In this document: in pieces, positions 45,284-54,180 of the stretch
Layout: each line of letters opens with the position of its first letter
How positions within the stretch are numbered: the first letter of the stretch is position 1
Assembly (NCBI GenBank): GCA_024235835.1
Contig: JACKLQ010000001.1
Location: forward strand, 310,001 to 374,000
Length of the DNA stretch: 64,000 nt
Direction: 5' to 3'
Origin: Thiobacillus sp.
Lineage (GTDB): Bacteria; Pseudomonadota; Gammaproteobacteria; Burkholderiales; Thiobacillaceae
Program-made: the position numbers and the translations under genes
The notes under the pieces: model-generated
The model's input: the letters and a program-made list of their open reading frames with translations, nothing else
Told to the model about the DNA's origin: nothing
Database searches by the model: none

Positions 45284-46036
45284 TCAGCTTTCCTGGAGTT
45301 GTTCGCTGGTACGACCGAAACGGCGTTCCCGCTTGCCATAGGAAGCAATGGCGGTGTCCAGGGCCCGGGCATCGAAATCTGGCCAGAGGGTATCGGTGAA
45401 GTACAACTCGGTGTAGGCCAGTTGCCAGAGCAGGAAGTTGCTGATTCGCTTCTCCCCGCCGGTACGGATGAACAGGTCCGGCTCCGGGGCATAGTGCATG
45501 CTCAGGAAGCCGGCCAGGGCCTCCTCCGTCAGTTCAGGGCTTTCCGGATGGGCCTTGCGCCAGTTGTTGACCGCATGCAGCAGGTCCCAGCGGCCACCGT
45601 AGTTGGCGCATACGGTGAGGGTGAGACGTTCGTTACCTGCCGTGTCGGCCTCTCCCTTGGTGATGAGTTCCCGCAGGCGGTTATCGAACCGTGACAGGTC
45701 GCCTACCACCCGAAGACGCACGCCGTTCTGGCCCATCTTGGAGACTTCCCGTTCCAGGGCCATGACGAAAAGCTCCATCAGGCGGTTCACTTCGTCCTGG
45801 GGACGACGCCAGTTCTCGGAGCTGAAGGCGAACAGGGTGAGGTACTCGACGCCTCGCTCAATGCAGGCCTGGACCATGTCCCGCACCCGCTCAACGCCCT
45901 GGGCGTGGCCGGCCACCCTGGGCATGAGGCGTTTCTTTGCCCAGCGGCCGTTGCCGTCCATGATGATGGCAATGTGCCTGGGGACCTGGATGGTCTCCGG
46001 TATGGCCGCGGTGGTGCTGAAGAAGCGTTTGATCAT
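45284..46036 (-). CDS. uppS: Undecaprenyl diphosphate synthase
   Basis: 250 residues. cis-Prenyltransferase with Asp27 in IIMDGNGRWAKKR and the RTGGEKRISNFLLWQLAYTEL and WPDF segments. It makes the C55 lipid carrier for peptidoglycan and O-antigen. Separated from frr by 75 bases that hold a heptamer array. Confidence 0.98.
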   Translation of the reverse strand: MIKRFFSTTAAIPETIQVPRHIAIIMDGNGRWAKKRLMPRVAGHAQGVERVRDMVQACIERGVEYLTLFAFSSENWRRPQDEVNRLMELFVMALEREVSKMGQNGVRLRVVGDLSRFDNRLRELITKGEADTAGNERLTLTVCANYGGRWDLLHAVNNWRKAHPESPELTEEALAGFLSMHYAPEPDLFIRTGGEKRISNFLLWQLAYTELYFTDTLWPDFDARALDTAIASYGKRERRFGRTSEQLQES

Positions 46037-46042
46037 CGTTTC

Positions 46043-46105
46043 AAGTTGGCAGTCTGCAGTTGGCAGCGATCAGTAGACTGCAAACTGATGACTGAAGGCT
46101 GCCCG
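46043..46105. repeat. Degenerate heptamer array pair between frr and uppS
   Basis: AGTTGGC, AGTCTGC, AGTTGGC, AGCGATC on one side and the inverted TGCAAAC, TGATGAC, TGAAGG on the other. Same design as the motA/motB array. Confidence 0.6.
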
Positions 46106-46111
46106 CTTGAA

Positions 46112-46669
46112 TTAAACCGCCATCAAATCCTTTTCCTTTTCGACCGTGGCCTTGTCGATCTCGGCGATGTACTTGTCAGTGAGTTTCTGCACCTCGTCCT
46201 GGGCACGGCGCTCCTCGTCCTCGGAGGCTTCCTTGTTCTTCACCAGTTCCTTCAGGTGGGCAATGGCGTCGCGGCGGATGTTGCGCACGGCCACCTTGCC
46301 GTTCTCGGCCTCGCCCCGCACCAGCTTCACCAGTTCCTTGCGGCGTTCCTCGGTGAGGGGGGGCATGGGCACGCGGATCACCTCGCCCATGGAGGCAGGG
46401 TTCAGGCCCAGGTCGGAGTCACGGATGGCCTTTTCCACCTTGGATACCATGGGTTTCTCCCAGGGTTGAACGCCCAGGGTATGGGCATCCATGACGGAGA
46501 TGTTGGCCACCTGGTTGATGGGCATCAGGGTGCCGTAGTAATCCACCTTCACGTGATCCAGGATGCCCGCATGGGCCCGGCCGGTCCGCACCTTGTGGAA
46601 GTCAGCCTTCAAGGCTTCGAGGGACTTCTTCATCTTTTCTTCGGCGGATTTCTTGATGTCGGCAATCAT
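46112..46669 (-). CDS. frr: Ribosome recycling factor
   Basis: 185 residues, standard length. Three-helix bundle with KVRTGRAHAGILDHVKVDYYG, SVMDAHTLGVQPWEK and LTEERRKELVKLVRGEAE. With EF-G it splits post-termination ribosomes. 33 bases after pyrH. Confidence 0.98.
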   Translation of the reverse strand: MIADIKKSAEEKMKKSLEALKADFHKVRTGRAHAGILDHVKVDYYGTLMPINQVANISVMDAHTLGVQPWEKPMVSKVEKAIRDSDLGLNPASMGEVIRVPMPPLTEERRKELVKLVRGEAENGKVAVRNIRRDAIAHLKELVKNKEASEDEERRAQDEVQKLTDKYIAEIDKATVEKEKDLMAV

Positions 46670-46702
46670 GTCGTTCTCCTGTTTCTTTGCTGCTCAGGGC
46701 GT

Positions 46703-47413
46703 TCAAGGTACCACGCGGGTACCTTCGGGCTCGCCCATGATCACGCGCTTCATGGCGCCGGCCTTGAAGATGCTGAACACGGCCAGGGGCAGTTGCTGCT
46801 CCCGGCAAAGGGCAAAGGCGGCGGTATCCAGAACGCCCAGGTTTCTGGCGATGGCTTCATCGAAGGTGAGCTGGGCGAAGCGAGTGGCGGTGGGATCCTT
46901 CTTGGGGTCTGCGGTATAGACACCATCCACCTTGGTGGCCTTCAGCATCATGTCGGCGCCGATCTCCGCACCCCTCAGGGCCGCGGCGGTGTCCGTGGTG
47001 AAGAAGGGGTTGCCGGTGCCGCCGCCGAAGATGACCACCCGACCCTTTTCCAGGTGTCGCACGGCGCTATCCCGCTCGAAGGCCTCGCCCACATGGGCGA
47101 TGGTGACGGCAGTCTGCACCCGGGCTTCCACGCCGGCGGCCATGAGGGCATCCTTCAGGGCCAGGGCGTTCATCACCGTGGCCAGCATGCCCATGGAATC
47201 GGCGGTGGCCCGGTCCATGCCAGTCAGGGCACCGGTGGCACCCCGAAACAGGTTGCCGCCTCCCACCACGATGCCTACCTCCGTGCCCAGGTCCACCACT
47301 TCCCTGATCTGGCCGACGATGGCGGCCATGGTCTCGGCGTGGTAACCGAAGGCGTCGGGCCCCATGAGGGCTTCGCCGGAGAGTTTCAGCAATACGCGGG
47401 TAACGGCAGCCAT
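46703..47413 (-). CDS. pyrH: UMP kinase
   Basis: 236 residues. Amino-acid-kinase fold: RVLLKLSGEALMG, VVGGGNLFRGATG, MGMLATVMNALAL, GGTGNPFFTTDTAA and MLKATKVDGVYTADPKKDP. It makes UDP in pyrimidine synthesis as a hexamer. 19 bases after tsf. Confidence 0.98.
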   Translation of the reverse strand: MAAVTRVLLKLSGEALMGPDAFGYHAETMAAIVGQIREVVDLGTEVGIVVGGGNLFRGATGALTGMDRATADSMGMLATVMNALALKDALMAAGVEARVQTAVTIAHVGEAFERDSAVRHLEKGRVVIFGGGTGNPFFTTDTAAALRGAEIGADMMLKATKVDGVYTADPKKDPTATRFAQLTFDEAIARNLGVLDTAAFALCREQQLPLAVFSIFKAGAMKRVIMGEPEGTRVVP

Positions 47414-47432
47414 GGCGTTTGTTTCCTCAGGC

Positions 47433-48305
47433 TCAGACCTTGGCGGCGGCGGCCACTTCGGCGGCGAAGTCGGTGACCTTCTTCTCGATGCCTTCGCCGA
47501 CGATGAACATGGTGAAGCCGTGGCACTGGGCGCCCTTGGACTTCAGCACCTGCTCCACGGTCTGTTTGTCGTCCTTTACGAAGGGCTGGGACAGCAGGGT
47601 GACTTCCTTGAGGAACTTCTGCACGGTGCCCTCGGCGATCTTCTCCAGCATGGCTTCCGGCTTGCCGGCTTCCTTGGCCTTCTCGATGGCCACGCGGCGC
47701 TCGGTGTCGATCAGATCCTGGGACACGCCGGAGGCGTCCAGGGACTTGGGCTTGGAAGCGGCGATGTGCATGGCGATGTCCTTGGCCATGGCCTCGTCGC
47801 CGGAAACGTCCACCAGCACGCCGATCTTGTTGCCATGGATGTAGCTGGCGAACTTGCCCTGGGCATCCAGGCGCACGAAGCGGCGGATGGACATGTTCTC
47901 GCCGATCTTGCCCACCAGCTCGGTGCGGGCCTCTTCCACGCTCTTGCCGTTGTAGGGCAGGGCGGAAAGGGCGGCCACGTCGGCGGGTTTCTGGTTCAGC
48001 ACCATCTCGGCCAGGGCGCGGGTCAGGGCCAGGAAATCATCGTTCTTGGCCACGAAGTCGGTCTCGCAGTTCACTTCCACCATGGCGGCGGACTTGCCGT
48101 CGGCGCCGATGTTGATGGATACCACGCCCTCGGCAGCCACGCGGCCGGCGCTCTTGGCGGCCTTGTTGCCGAATCGCACGCGCAGGATTTCCTCGGCCTT
48201 CTGCATGTCGCCGGTGGCTTCGGTGAGGGCCTTCTTGCAGTCCATCATGGGGGCGTCGGTGCGTTCGCGCAGTTCCTTCACCATGGATGCGGTGATTTCA
48301 GCCAT
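47433..48305 (-). CDS. tsf: Elongation factor Ts
   Basis: 290 residues. Nucleotide-exchange factor for EF-Tu. N-terminal UBA-like domain with VKELRERTDAPMMDCKKAL, the core with GKSAAMVEVNCETDFVAKN, and MHIAASKPKSL. AGGAG lies before the ATG. A terminator-like hairpin sits between rpsB and this gene. Confidence 0.98.
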   Translation of the reverse strand: MAEITASMVKELRERTDAPMMDCKKALTEATGDMQKAEEILRVRFGNKAAKSAGRVAAEGVVSINIGADGKSAAMVEVNCETDFVAKNDDFLALTRALAEMVLNQKPADVAALSALPYNGKSVEEARTELVGKIGENMSIRRFVRLDAQGKFASYIHGNKIGVLVDVSGDEAMAKDIAMHIAASKPKSLDASGVSQDLIDTERRVAIEKAKEAGKPEAMLEKIAEGTVQKFLKEVTLLSQPFVKDDKQTVEQVLKSKGAQCHGFTMFIVGEGIEKKVTDFAAEVAAAAKV

Positions 48306-48325
48306 TTCGATCTCCTAAAGTCTGT

Positions 48326-48350
48326 AAAAACGCCCCGGGGTGCGGGGCGT
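48326..48350 (-). terminator. Intrinsic terminator or attenuator between rpsB and tsf
   Basis: On the minus strand ACGCCCCG-CACCC-CGGGGCGT (48350-48330) followed by five T (48330-48326). An 8-base perfect stem plus T-run inside the operon could let part of transcription stop after rpsB. Confidence 0.75.
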
Positions 48351-48404
48351 CAAATTTTTGCAATCTTAGTAGGGGCCCAGCCCCGTCGTCCTATTTCGCC
48401 GCGC

Positions 48405-49151
48405 TTATTGGCCAGAGGCCTCGCCGGCGTCGACTTCGACGTATTCGTCCTCGCCGGCGGCAGCCACGAGTTCCTCAACCATGTTGGCCTTGCCTTCCAG
48501 CACGGCGTCAGCCAGGCCGCGGGCATACAGGCGGATGGCACGGGCGGAATCGTCGTTGCCGGGAACCACGTAGTCCACGCCTTCGGGGGTGTTGTTGGAG
48601 TCCACCACGCCGATCACGGGAATGCCCAGCTTGTTGGCTTCGGTGATGGCGATCTTCTGGTAGCCCACGTCCACCACGAACAGGGCGTCGGGCAGGCGGT
48701 CCATATCCTTGATGCCGCCCAGGCTGTTCAGCAGCTTGTCGTATTCACGCTGCAGGCGCAGGGTTTCCTTCTTGCTCAGGGTGGAGTCGGCAAGGAGGGC
48801 TTCCATGTCCTTCATGCGCTTGACGGATTGCTTGACGGTCTTGAAGTTGGTCAGCATGCCGCCCAGCCAACGGTGGGAGATGTAGGGCATGCCGCAACGG
48901 GCAGCCTCTTCGGCCATGATGTCCCGGGCCTGGCGCTTGGTGCCCACGAACAGGATGGAGCCCCGGTTGGAAGCCAGCTGGCGCGCGAACTTGGCGGCCT
49001 CGCTGAACATCGGCAGGGTCTTTTCCAGGTTGATGATGTGGATCTTGTTGCGATGGCCGAAGATGAAGGGGGCCATCTTGGGATTCCAGTAACGGGTCTG
49101 GTGGCCGAAATGAACACCGGCTTCCAGCATCTGACGCATGGTCACGGACAT
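48405..49151 (-). CDS. rpsB: 30S ribosomal protein S2
   Basis: 248 residues starting MSVTMRQMLEAGVHFGHQTRYWNPKM, the usual S2 opening, with INLEKTLPMF, WLGGMLTNFKT and VVPGNDDSARAI. AGGAG precedes the ATG. First gene of the long leftward operon; leader structure and promoter are listed separately. The C-terminal acidic tail (AAGEDEYVEVDAGEASGQ) is longer than in E. coli, as common in betaproteobacteria. Confidence 0.99.
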   Translation of the reverse strand: MSVTMRQMLEAGVHFGHQTRYWNPKMAPFIFGHRNKIHIINLEKTLPMFSEAAKFARQLASNRGSILFVGTKRQARDIMAEEAARCGMPYISHRWLGGMLTNFKTVKQSVKRMKDMEALLADSTLSKKETLRLQREYDKLLNSLGGIKDMDRLPDALFVVDVGYQKIAITEANKLGIPVIGVVDSNNTPEGVDYVVPGNDDSARAIRLYARGLADAVLEGKANMVEELVAAAGEDEYVEVDAGEASGQ

Positions 49152-49269
49152 GGACTGCTCCTAGGTTAAGGTTTTGCCGCCATCCGCGAAGAACCCCGGC
49201 TTGGCCGGAGCACCTTAACAGTGCGGATGTGTGGATTTAGCCGGTCCGACACCAAGCCGGACGCAAAGC
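49152..49269 (-). promoter_or_regulatory. Structured 5' leader of rpsB
   Basis: On the transcript, GUUAAGGU (49219-49212) pairs with ACCUUAAC (49172-49165), closing a domain that holds a CUCCGGC-CAA-GCCGGGG hairpin. The closing stem ends one base before the CUAGGAG ribosome site. This layout resembles leader elements by which S2 controls rpsB-tsf in other bacteria. Confidence 0.55.
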
Positions 49270-49275
49270 TGGTGA

Positions 49276-49305
49276 ATTCTAGCAGCCATGGCCGGGACAG
49301 GACAA
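49276..49305 (-). promoter_or_regulatory. Likely sigma-70 promoter of the rpsB operon
   Basis: Minus strand TTGTCC (49305-49300), 18-base spacer, TAGAAT (49281-49276). The predicted start is about 118 bases before the rpsB ATG, just ahead of the structured leader. Confidence 0.55.
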
Positions 49306-49327
49306 GGAGAACAGCAAGTTGTGCCGC

Positions 49328-50680
49328 TCATTTGCTGCCTTTTTCCCGGGCGAGGGCATCCAGTTTCCTGAGGTGCTCCAGCCGTTCGCCGATGTTGCTC
49401 TCCAATCCACGTGGAGTGGGCGAGTAAAAGCGTGGAGATGTTTTTAACTCGTCCGGAAAATAGGTCTCGCCGGCCGCATAGGCCTCGGGCTCGTCGTGGG
49501 CATAGCGGTAGGCATGGCCGTAACCCAGTTCCTGCATGAGCTTGGTGGGCGCGTTGCGCAGATGCAGGGGCACGGGGCGGGAGCCGTCTTCCTTCACGAA
49601 GCGCCGGGCGGCTCCGTAGGCCTGGTAACCGGCGTTGGACTTGGGGGCGCAGGCCAGGTAGATCACCGCCTGGGCCAGGGCCAGTTCGCCTTCCGGGCTG
49701 CCCAGGCGCTCGTAGGTTTCCGCGGCGTCCAGGGCCATGCGGGTGGCGCGGGGGTCAGCCAGGCCGATGTCTTCCCACGCCATGCGCACGATGCGGCGGG
49801 CCAGATAGCGGGGGTCGGCGCCACCGTCAAGCATGCGGGTAAACCAATATAGGGAGGCGTCCGGATGGGAGCCCCGCACGCTCTTGTGCAGGGCGGAGAT
49901 CTGGTCGTAGAAGGCTTCTCCCCCCTTGTCGAAACGGCGCAGCGATGGGGACAGGGCTCGTGTGGCGAAGGCGGCTTCCACCTGGGAGATGCCGGCGGTG
50001 AGGGCGGCCACGGACAACTGCTCCGCCAGGTTTATGAGTCTGCGGCCGTCCCCGTCGGCATAGGCCACCAGCATCTTGCAAGCCTCATCGCTCAATTCCA
50101 GCCCCAGCTTGCCTTGCGTCAGGGCCCTGTCGAGCAGGGCGGCCAGTTCATCCACGTCGAGGGCGTTGAGTACGTAAACCTGGGCCCGGGAGAGCAGGGC
50201 GCCAACCACCTCGAAGGAGGGGTTCTCCGTGGTGGCGCCTATGAAGGTGATGAGTCCTGATTCCACGTGGGGCAGGAAGGCATCCTGTTGGGCCTTGTTG
50301 AAACGGTGTACTTCGTCCACGAACAGAATGGTCTGGCGGCCCTGGTGCAGGTTGATGCGGGCCCTTTCCACGGCTTCGCGTATCTCCTTCACCCCGGCCA
50401 GCACGGCGGAAATCTGGATGAAGTCGGCATCGAAGTGCTGGGCAGTCAGGCGGGCCAGGGTGGTCTTGCCCACCCCAGGAGGGCCCCAAAGGATCATGGA
50501 GTGGAGGCGGCCCGCCTCGAAAGCCAGGCGCAGGGGCATGCCCGGGCCCAGCAGATGGGTTTGGCCTATGACCTCACTCAGGTTCCGGGGCCGCAGCGCC
50601 TCGGCCAGGGGAGCGACGCTGGCAGATCGCTGGGGACCTGACGCGGAAAACAGGTCCAGGGGCTCTGTGGGCGTCTTCAT
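49328..50680 (-). CDS. rarA: Replication-associated recombination protein A (AAA+ ATPase)
   Basis: 450 residues from MKTPTEPLDLF. AAA+ module: LRPRNLSEVIGQTHLLGPG, Walker A WGPPGVGKTTLA, Walker B ILFVDEVHRFNK, sensor 1 GATTENPSFEV. The C-terminal part has SVRGSHPDASLYWFTRML and HLRNAPTKLMQELGYGHAYRYAHD, RarA/MgsA signatures. It forms tetramers and acts at stalled replication forks. It has its own promoter region (50681-50897 shared with the secretion cluster); downstream it stops just before the rpsB promoter. Confidence 0.97.
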   Translation of the reverse strand: MKTPTEPLDLFSASGPQRSASVAPLAEALRPRNLSEVIGQTHLLGPGMPLRLAFEAGRLHSMILWGPPGVGKTTLARLTAQHFDADFIQISAVLAGVKEIREAVERARINLHQGRQTILFVDEVHRFNKAQQDAFLPHVESGLITFIGATTENPSFEVVGALLSRAQVYVLNALDVDELAALLDRALTQGKLGLELSDEACKMLVAYADGDGRRLINLAEQLSVAALTAGISQVEAAFATRALSPSLRRFDKGGEAFYDQISALHKSVRGSHPDASLYWFTRMLDGGADPRYLARRIVRMAWEDIGLADPRATRMALDAAETYERLGSPEGELALAQAVIYLACAPKSNAGYQAYGAARRFVKEDGSRPVPLHLRNAPTKLMQELGYGHAYRYAHDEPEAYAAGETYFPDELKTSPRFYSPTPRGLESNIGERLEHLRKLDALAREKGSK

Positions 50681-50707
50681 CTTGGCGGGGGATTTCCATC
50701 GGCTCAA

Positions 50708-50897
50708 AAACGACGGCGGGCTTCGATTTTAACCAGTGACAAGACCGTTTCGGCATGTCAAGGTATTAATACTCTGAATCAGCTTCATTAAGCGGCATTC
50801 CATGCACAATATCTTCATGAACCGATGTCATAGTCACCTTTTTATATGGGCGTTCGCCAAGAGCCCTCGCTTGCGGCATGGCCCCCTCGAAACAGGC
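50708..50897. other. Divergent promoter region between rarA and gspG
   Basis: About 190 bases, less GC-rich. Contains a perfect palindrome GTATTAATAC (50763-50772) and a weak forward -35/-10-like pair TTCATT-17-CAATAT. No gene supported here; a longer gspG version could start at 50802 but would precede the prepilin leader with unrelated residues. Confidence 0.4.
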
Positions 50898-51329
50898 ATG
50901 AAGAGTCCTCAAGTATTGCAATCTCTTAAGCAGAGGGGGTTCACTCTGCTGGAACTCCTGGTGGTGTTGGTCATCCTGGGTTTGCTGGTGGGCTATGTGG
51001 CGCCGCGGTATTTCTCCCAGGTGGGCAAGTCCGAGGTCAAGGTGGCCAGGGCCCAGATTCGCGCCCTGGAAGACGCCCTGGACCAGTATCGTCTGGACGT
51101 CGGCCACTATCCGGGCAGCGAACAGGGGTTGTCTGCCCTGAGCGCGCAGCCCAACGGCGAGGCCCGCTGGCAGGGGCCCTATCTCAAGAAGGCCGTGCCC
51201 ATGGACCCCTGGGGCAACGCCTACGTGTACCGATTCCCCGGGGAACATGGCGAGGTGGACCTGTACTCCCTGGGCAAGGATGGCCAGCCTGGCGGTACGG
51301 GTGAGGCAGCCGACATCACCAACTGGTAG
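50898..51329 (+). CDS. gspG: Type II secretion major pseudopilin GspG
   Basis: 143 residues. Short prepilin leader MKSPQVLQSLKQRG, cleaved before FTLLELLVVLVILGLLVG with Glu at mature position 5. The body has the GspG pattern: DQYRLDVGHYPGSEQGLSAL, PMDPWGNAYVYRFPGEHG and the calcium-loop end LYSLGKDGQPGGTGEAADI. It builds the secretion pseudopilus. I start here because the leader fits; the longer frame adds 32 residues with no role. First gene of the cluster. Confidence 0.95.
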   Translation: MKSPQVLQSLKQRGFTLLELLVVLVILGLLVGYVAPRYFSQVGKSEVKVARAQIRALEDALDQYRLDVGHYPGSEQGLSALSAQPNGEARWQGPYLKKAVPMDPWGNAYVYRFPGEHGEVDLYSLGKDGQPGGTGEAADITNW

Positions 51330-51334
51330 CGTGC

Positions 51335-52522
51335 ATGTTATTCGAGATCCGGGCCCTGGGCCGCGAGGGCCGCGTACGGTTGAGACTGGAGGCGGCCGAT
51401 TCCTCGGACGCAGCCCAGCAGGCCAGGCTCCAGGGCCTGACGGTGCTGGACGTGCGCACGGGTTCCCGACTTGCCGCTTGGCCCCTGGGGCGCCATGGCC
51501 GCTTTCCCCTGTCCCTTTTTTCCAGGGAACTGCTCGCCCTGCTCAACAGTGGCCTGGCCCTTGTCGAAGCCCTGCAGACCCTGGAAGAAAAGGAAACCCG
51601 GCCCGAGACCCGCAAGGTGCTCACTGACGTGCTGAGGCATCTCTATGAAGGCGAGTCCTTTTCCGCGGCCATCGCACACCAGCCCCTGGTGTTCCCAGCG
51701 TTGTACATCGCCACGGTTCGCGCCTCCGAGCGCACCGGGGATCTGCCCCAGGCCCTGGGGCGCTACGTGGCCTACCAGGACCAGGTGGAGCAGGTGCGCA
51801 AGAAGGCCCTTTCCGCATCCATCTACCCCTTGCTGCTGATGGGGCTGGGCGGCCTGGTGGCCCTGTTCCTGCTGGGCTACGTGACCCCCCGGTTTTCGTC
51901 CATCTATGCGGACAATGTGGACCGCCTGCCCTGGGCTTCCCGCATGCTCATGGAATGGGGCGGATTCGCCGAGGCCCATGCGGCAGAGGCGGGTCTATTG
52001 CTGCTGGGCCTGGCGAGCGCATTCCTGTATGGTGCCACCCGCCCCGGCACCCGGGCCTTGCTGGGACGGGTGGCCTGGAGCCTGCCTGCCCTGGGTGAGC
52101 GGTTGCGGATTTTCCAACTTACGCGCTTCTATCGCACCGTGGGGATGCTGCTCTCCGGCGGCATCCCGGTGGTCACTGCCCTGGAAATGGCCTCCGGGCT
52201 CCTGCATCCCGAACTGCGAAGCCGCCTCGAGGCCGCCTCGGCGGAGATACGGGAGGGCAAGTCCATTTCCCAGGCCATGGAGCGGGCAGGGCTCACCACC
52301 CCGGTGGCCCTGCGCATGCTGCGGGTGGGAGAGAAAAGCGGACGCATGGGGGACATGATGGAAGCCATCGCCACCTTTCACGACGAGGAGACCAGCCGCT
52401 TCGTGGACTGGTTCACACGCCTTTTCGAGCCCCTGCTGATGGCGGTGATCGGCTTGATCATCGGCCTGATCGTGGTGCTTTTGTACCTGCCCATCTTTGA
52501 ACTGGCGGGAAGCCTGGAATGA
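51335..52522 (+). CDS. gspF: Type II secretion inner-membrane protein GspF
   Basis: 395 residues. Two GspF repeats (about 70-190 and 270-390), each with FSRELLALLNSGLALVEAL / FYRTVGMLLSGGIPVVTAL motifs, and three membrane helices (about 165-185, 215-235, 365-390). It links the ATPase to the pseudopilus. Five bases after gspG; overlaps gspE by 4. Confidence 0.95.
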   Translation: MLFEIRALGREGRVRLRLEAADSSDAAQQARLQGLTVLDVRTGSRLAAWPLGRHGRFPLSLFSRELLALLNSGLALVEALQTLEEKETRPETRKVLTDVLRHLYEGESFSAAIAHQPLVFPALYIATVRASERTGDLPQALGRYVAYQDQVEQVRKKALSASIYPLLLMGLGGLVALFLLGYVTPRFSSIYADNVDRLPWASRMLMEWGGFAEAHAAEAGLLLLGLASAFLYGATRPGTRALLGRVAWSLPALGERLRIFQLTRFYRTVGMLLSGGIPVVTALEMASGLLHPELRSRLEAASAEIREGKSISQAMERAGLTTPVALRMLRVGEKSGRMGDMMEAIATFHDEETSRFVDWFTRLFEPLLMAVIGLIIGLIVVLLYLPIFELAGSLE

Positions 52523-54180
52523 AGCTTACGGCAGAACTCGTGCAACAGGCCCGGGAGAAGGTCCGGAGCCAGGGCGGTACATTGCTGGCTGCCCTGGAGG
52601 CGCTGTGCGGGGTTTCCGGGGCGGAATTCCTGGACGAACTGGGCCGAGCCTTCGCCTATCCGACCCTGGGGATGGACCGTCTGCGGGACCTGGAACCAGC
52701 CTTCGACCTCCTGCCCTTCAGTGAGGCCCTGGAGCGCGAATGCGCCGTCTGCAGGGATGGCGAAGGCAGGGTGTGGTTCGTGTTCGCTGACCCCCTCAAG
52801 CCGGACCTTCTGGAATGGGCCGAGCGGCGGATATTGGTGCCGTTCACAATCGTTCTGGCCCTGAGGGAGGACATCCTGGCCTGGCTGAACCGCCTGGAAG
52901 GCGGTCTTCGCGCCATGGATGGGGTACTGGGTGAATCCCAGGGCGCCGCCGCGGGCGAACGGGTGGAAGAGATCTCCCTCAAGGCCATCGGCGCGGACGC
53001 TTCGCCGGTGGTGAAGCTCGTCCACTCCACCCTCTACGACGCACTGTCCAGTGGCGCCTCGGACATTCACCTGGAGAACGATGCCCAGGGCCTGGCCATC
53101 AAGTACCGCATCGACGGGGTGCTCAACCATATCGGCCAGACGGCCGGGCGGGACATGGCGGAGCAGGTCATCTCCAGGGTCAAGGTCATGGCGGAACTGG
53201 ACATCGCCGAGCGTCGCGTGCCCCAGGACGGGCGTTTCAAGGTCCAGATGAAGGGCCGCGAGATCGACCTTCGGGTCTCCATCATGCCCGGCGTATTCGG
53301 TGAGGACGCCGTTCTGCGCGTGCTGGACCGCCAGCAGCTGGCGGACGAACTCAAGGGCATCACCCTGGAGCGGCTGGGCTTCGATGCGGCCACCCTGAAC
53401 CGGATCCGCAAGCTGGCCCGGGAGCCTTATGGCATGTTCCTGGTGACCGGTCCGACGGGTTCCGGCAAGACCACCACCCTTTATGCCGCCATCTCCGAGA
53501 TACACACCGGCCAGGACAAGATCATCACCATCGAGGACCCCGTGGAGTATCAGCTGCCCGGCATCCTTCAGATACCGGTGAACGAGAAGAAAGGGCTTAC
53601 CTTCGCCCGGGGCCTGCGTTCCATTTTGCGCCATGACCCGGACAAGATCATGGTAGGCGAGATCAGGGATGCCGAGACGGCCCAGATCGCCGTGCAGTCC
53701 GCCCTTACCGGCCATCTGGTGTTCACCACCGTCCATGCCAACAACGTCTTCGACGTGATCGGCCGATTCATGCACATGGGGGTGGACCCCTACAGTTTCG
53801 TTTCCGCCCTGAACGGCATCCTTGCCCAGAGGCTTGTCCGGGTCACCTGCCCCCATTGCGCCGAACCCTTTGTCCCCGACGCCCAGTTGCTGGCGGATTC
53901 AGCCCTGACGCCCCAGCAGGCCGCCGGCTTCGACTTCCGCGCCGGCCGCGGTTGCGGACAGTGCCGTGGCAGCGGTTACAAGGGCAGGCAGGCCATCGCA
54001 GAGATGATGCTGCTCAATGACGAGATTCGCGAACTCATCGTTGCCCGCTCACCCATTCGCCAGGTGAAGGAGGCGGCAGCCCGGGCGGGCGTGCGAAATC
54101 TCAGGGACTCGGCCCTGGACATGGTGCGCCGAGGCGTGACTACCCTGGAGGAGATCAATCGTGTCACTTTCGTGGCCTAG
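52519..54180 (+). CDS. gspE: Type II secretion ATPase GspE
   Basis: 553 residues. N-terminal GspE_N region (about 1-140), then the ATPase: SGASDIHLENDAQGLAIKYRIDG, Walker A GPTGSGKTTTL with Lys317, Asp box ITIEDPVEYQ, Walker B LRHDPDKIMVGEIRD, His box TGHLVFTTVHAN. Zinc tetracysteine CPHC (444-447) and CGQC (479-482) places it with GspE/PilB rather than PilT. It is the only ATPase of the cluster. Confidence 0.96.
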   Translation: MKLTAELVQQAREKVRSQGGTLLAALEALCGVSGAEFLDELGRAFAYPTLGMDRLRDLEPAFDLLPFSEALERECAVCRDGEGRVWFVFADPLKPDLLEWAERRILVPFTIVLALREDILAWLNRLEGGLRAMDGVLGESQGAAAGERVEEISLKAIGADASPVVKLVHSTLYDALSSGASDIHLENDAQGLAIKYRIDGVLNHIGQTAGRDMAEQVISRVKVMAELDIAERRVPQDGRFKVQMKGREIDLRVSIMPGVFGEDAVLRVLDRQQLADELKGITLERLGFDAATLNRIRKLAREPYGMFLVTGPTGSGKTTTLYAAISEIHTGQDKIITIEDPVEYQLPGILQIPVNEKKGLTFARGLRSILRHDPDKIMVGEIRDAETAQIAVQSALTGHLVFTTVHANNVFDVIGRFMHMGVDPYSFVSALNGILAQRLVRVTCPHCAEPFVPDAQLLADSALTPQQAAGFDFRAGRGCGQCRGSGYKGRQAIAEMMLLNDEIRELIVARSPIRQVKEAAARAGVRNLRDSALDMVRRGVTTLEEINRVTFVA

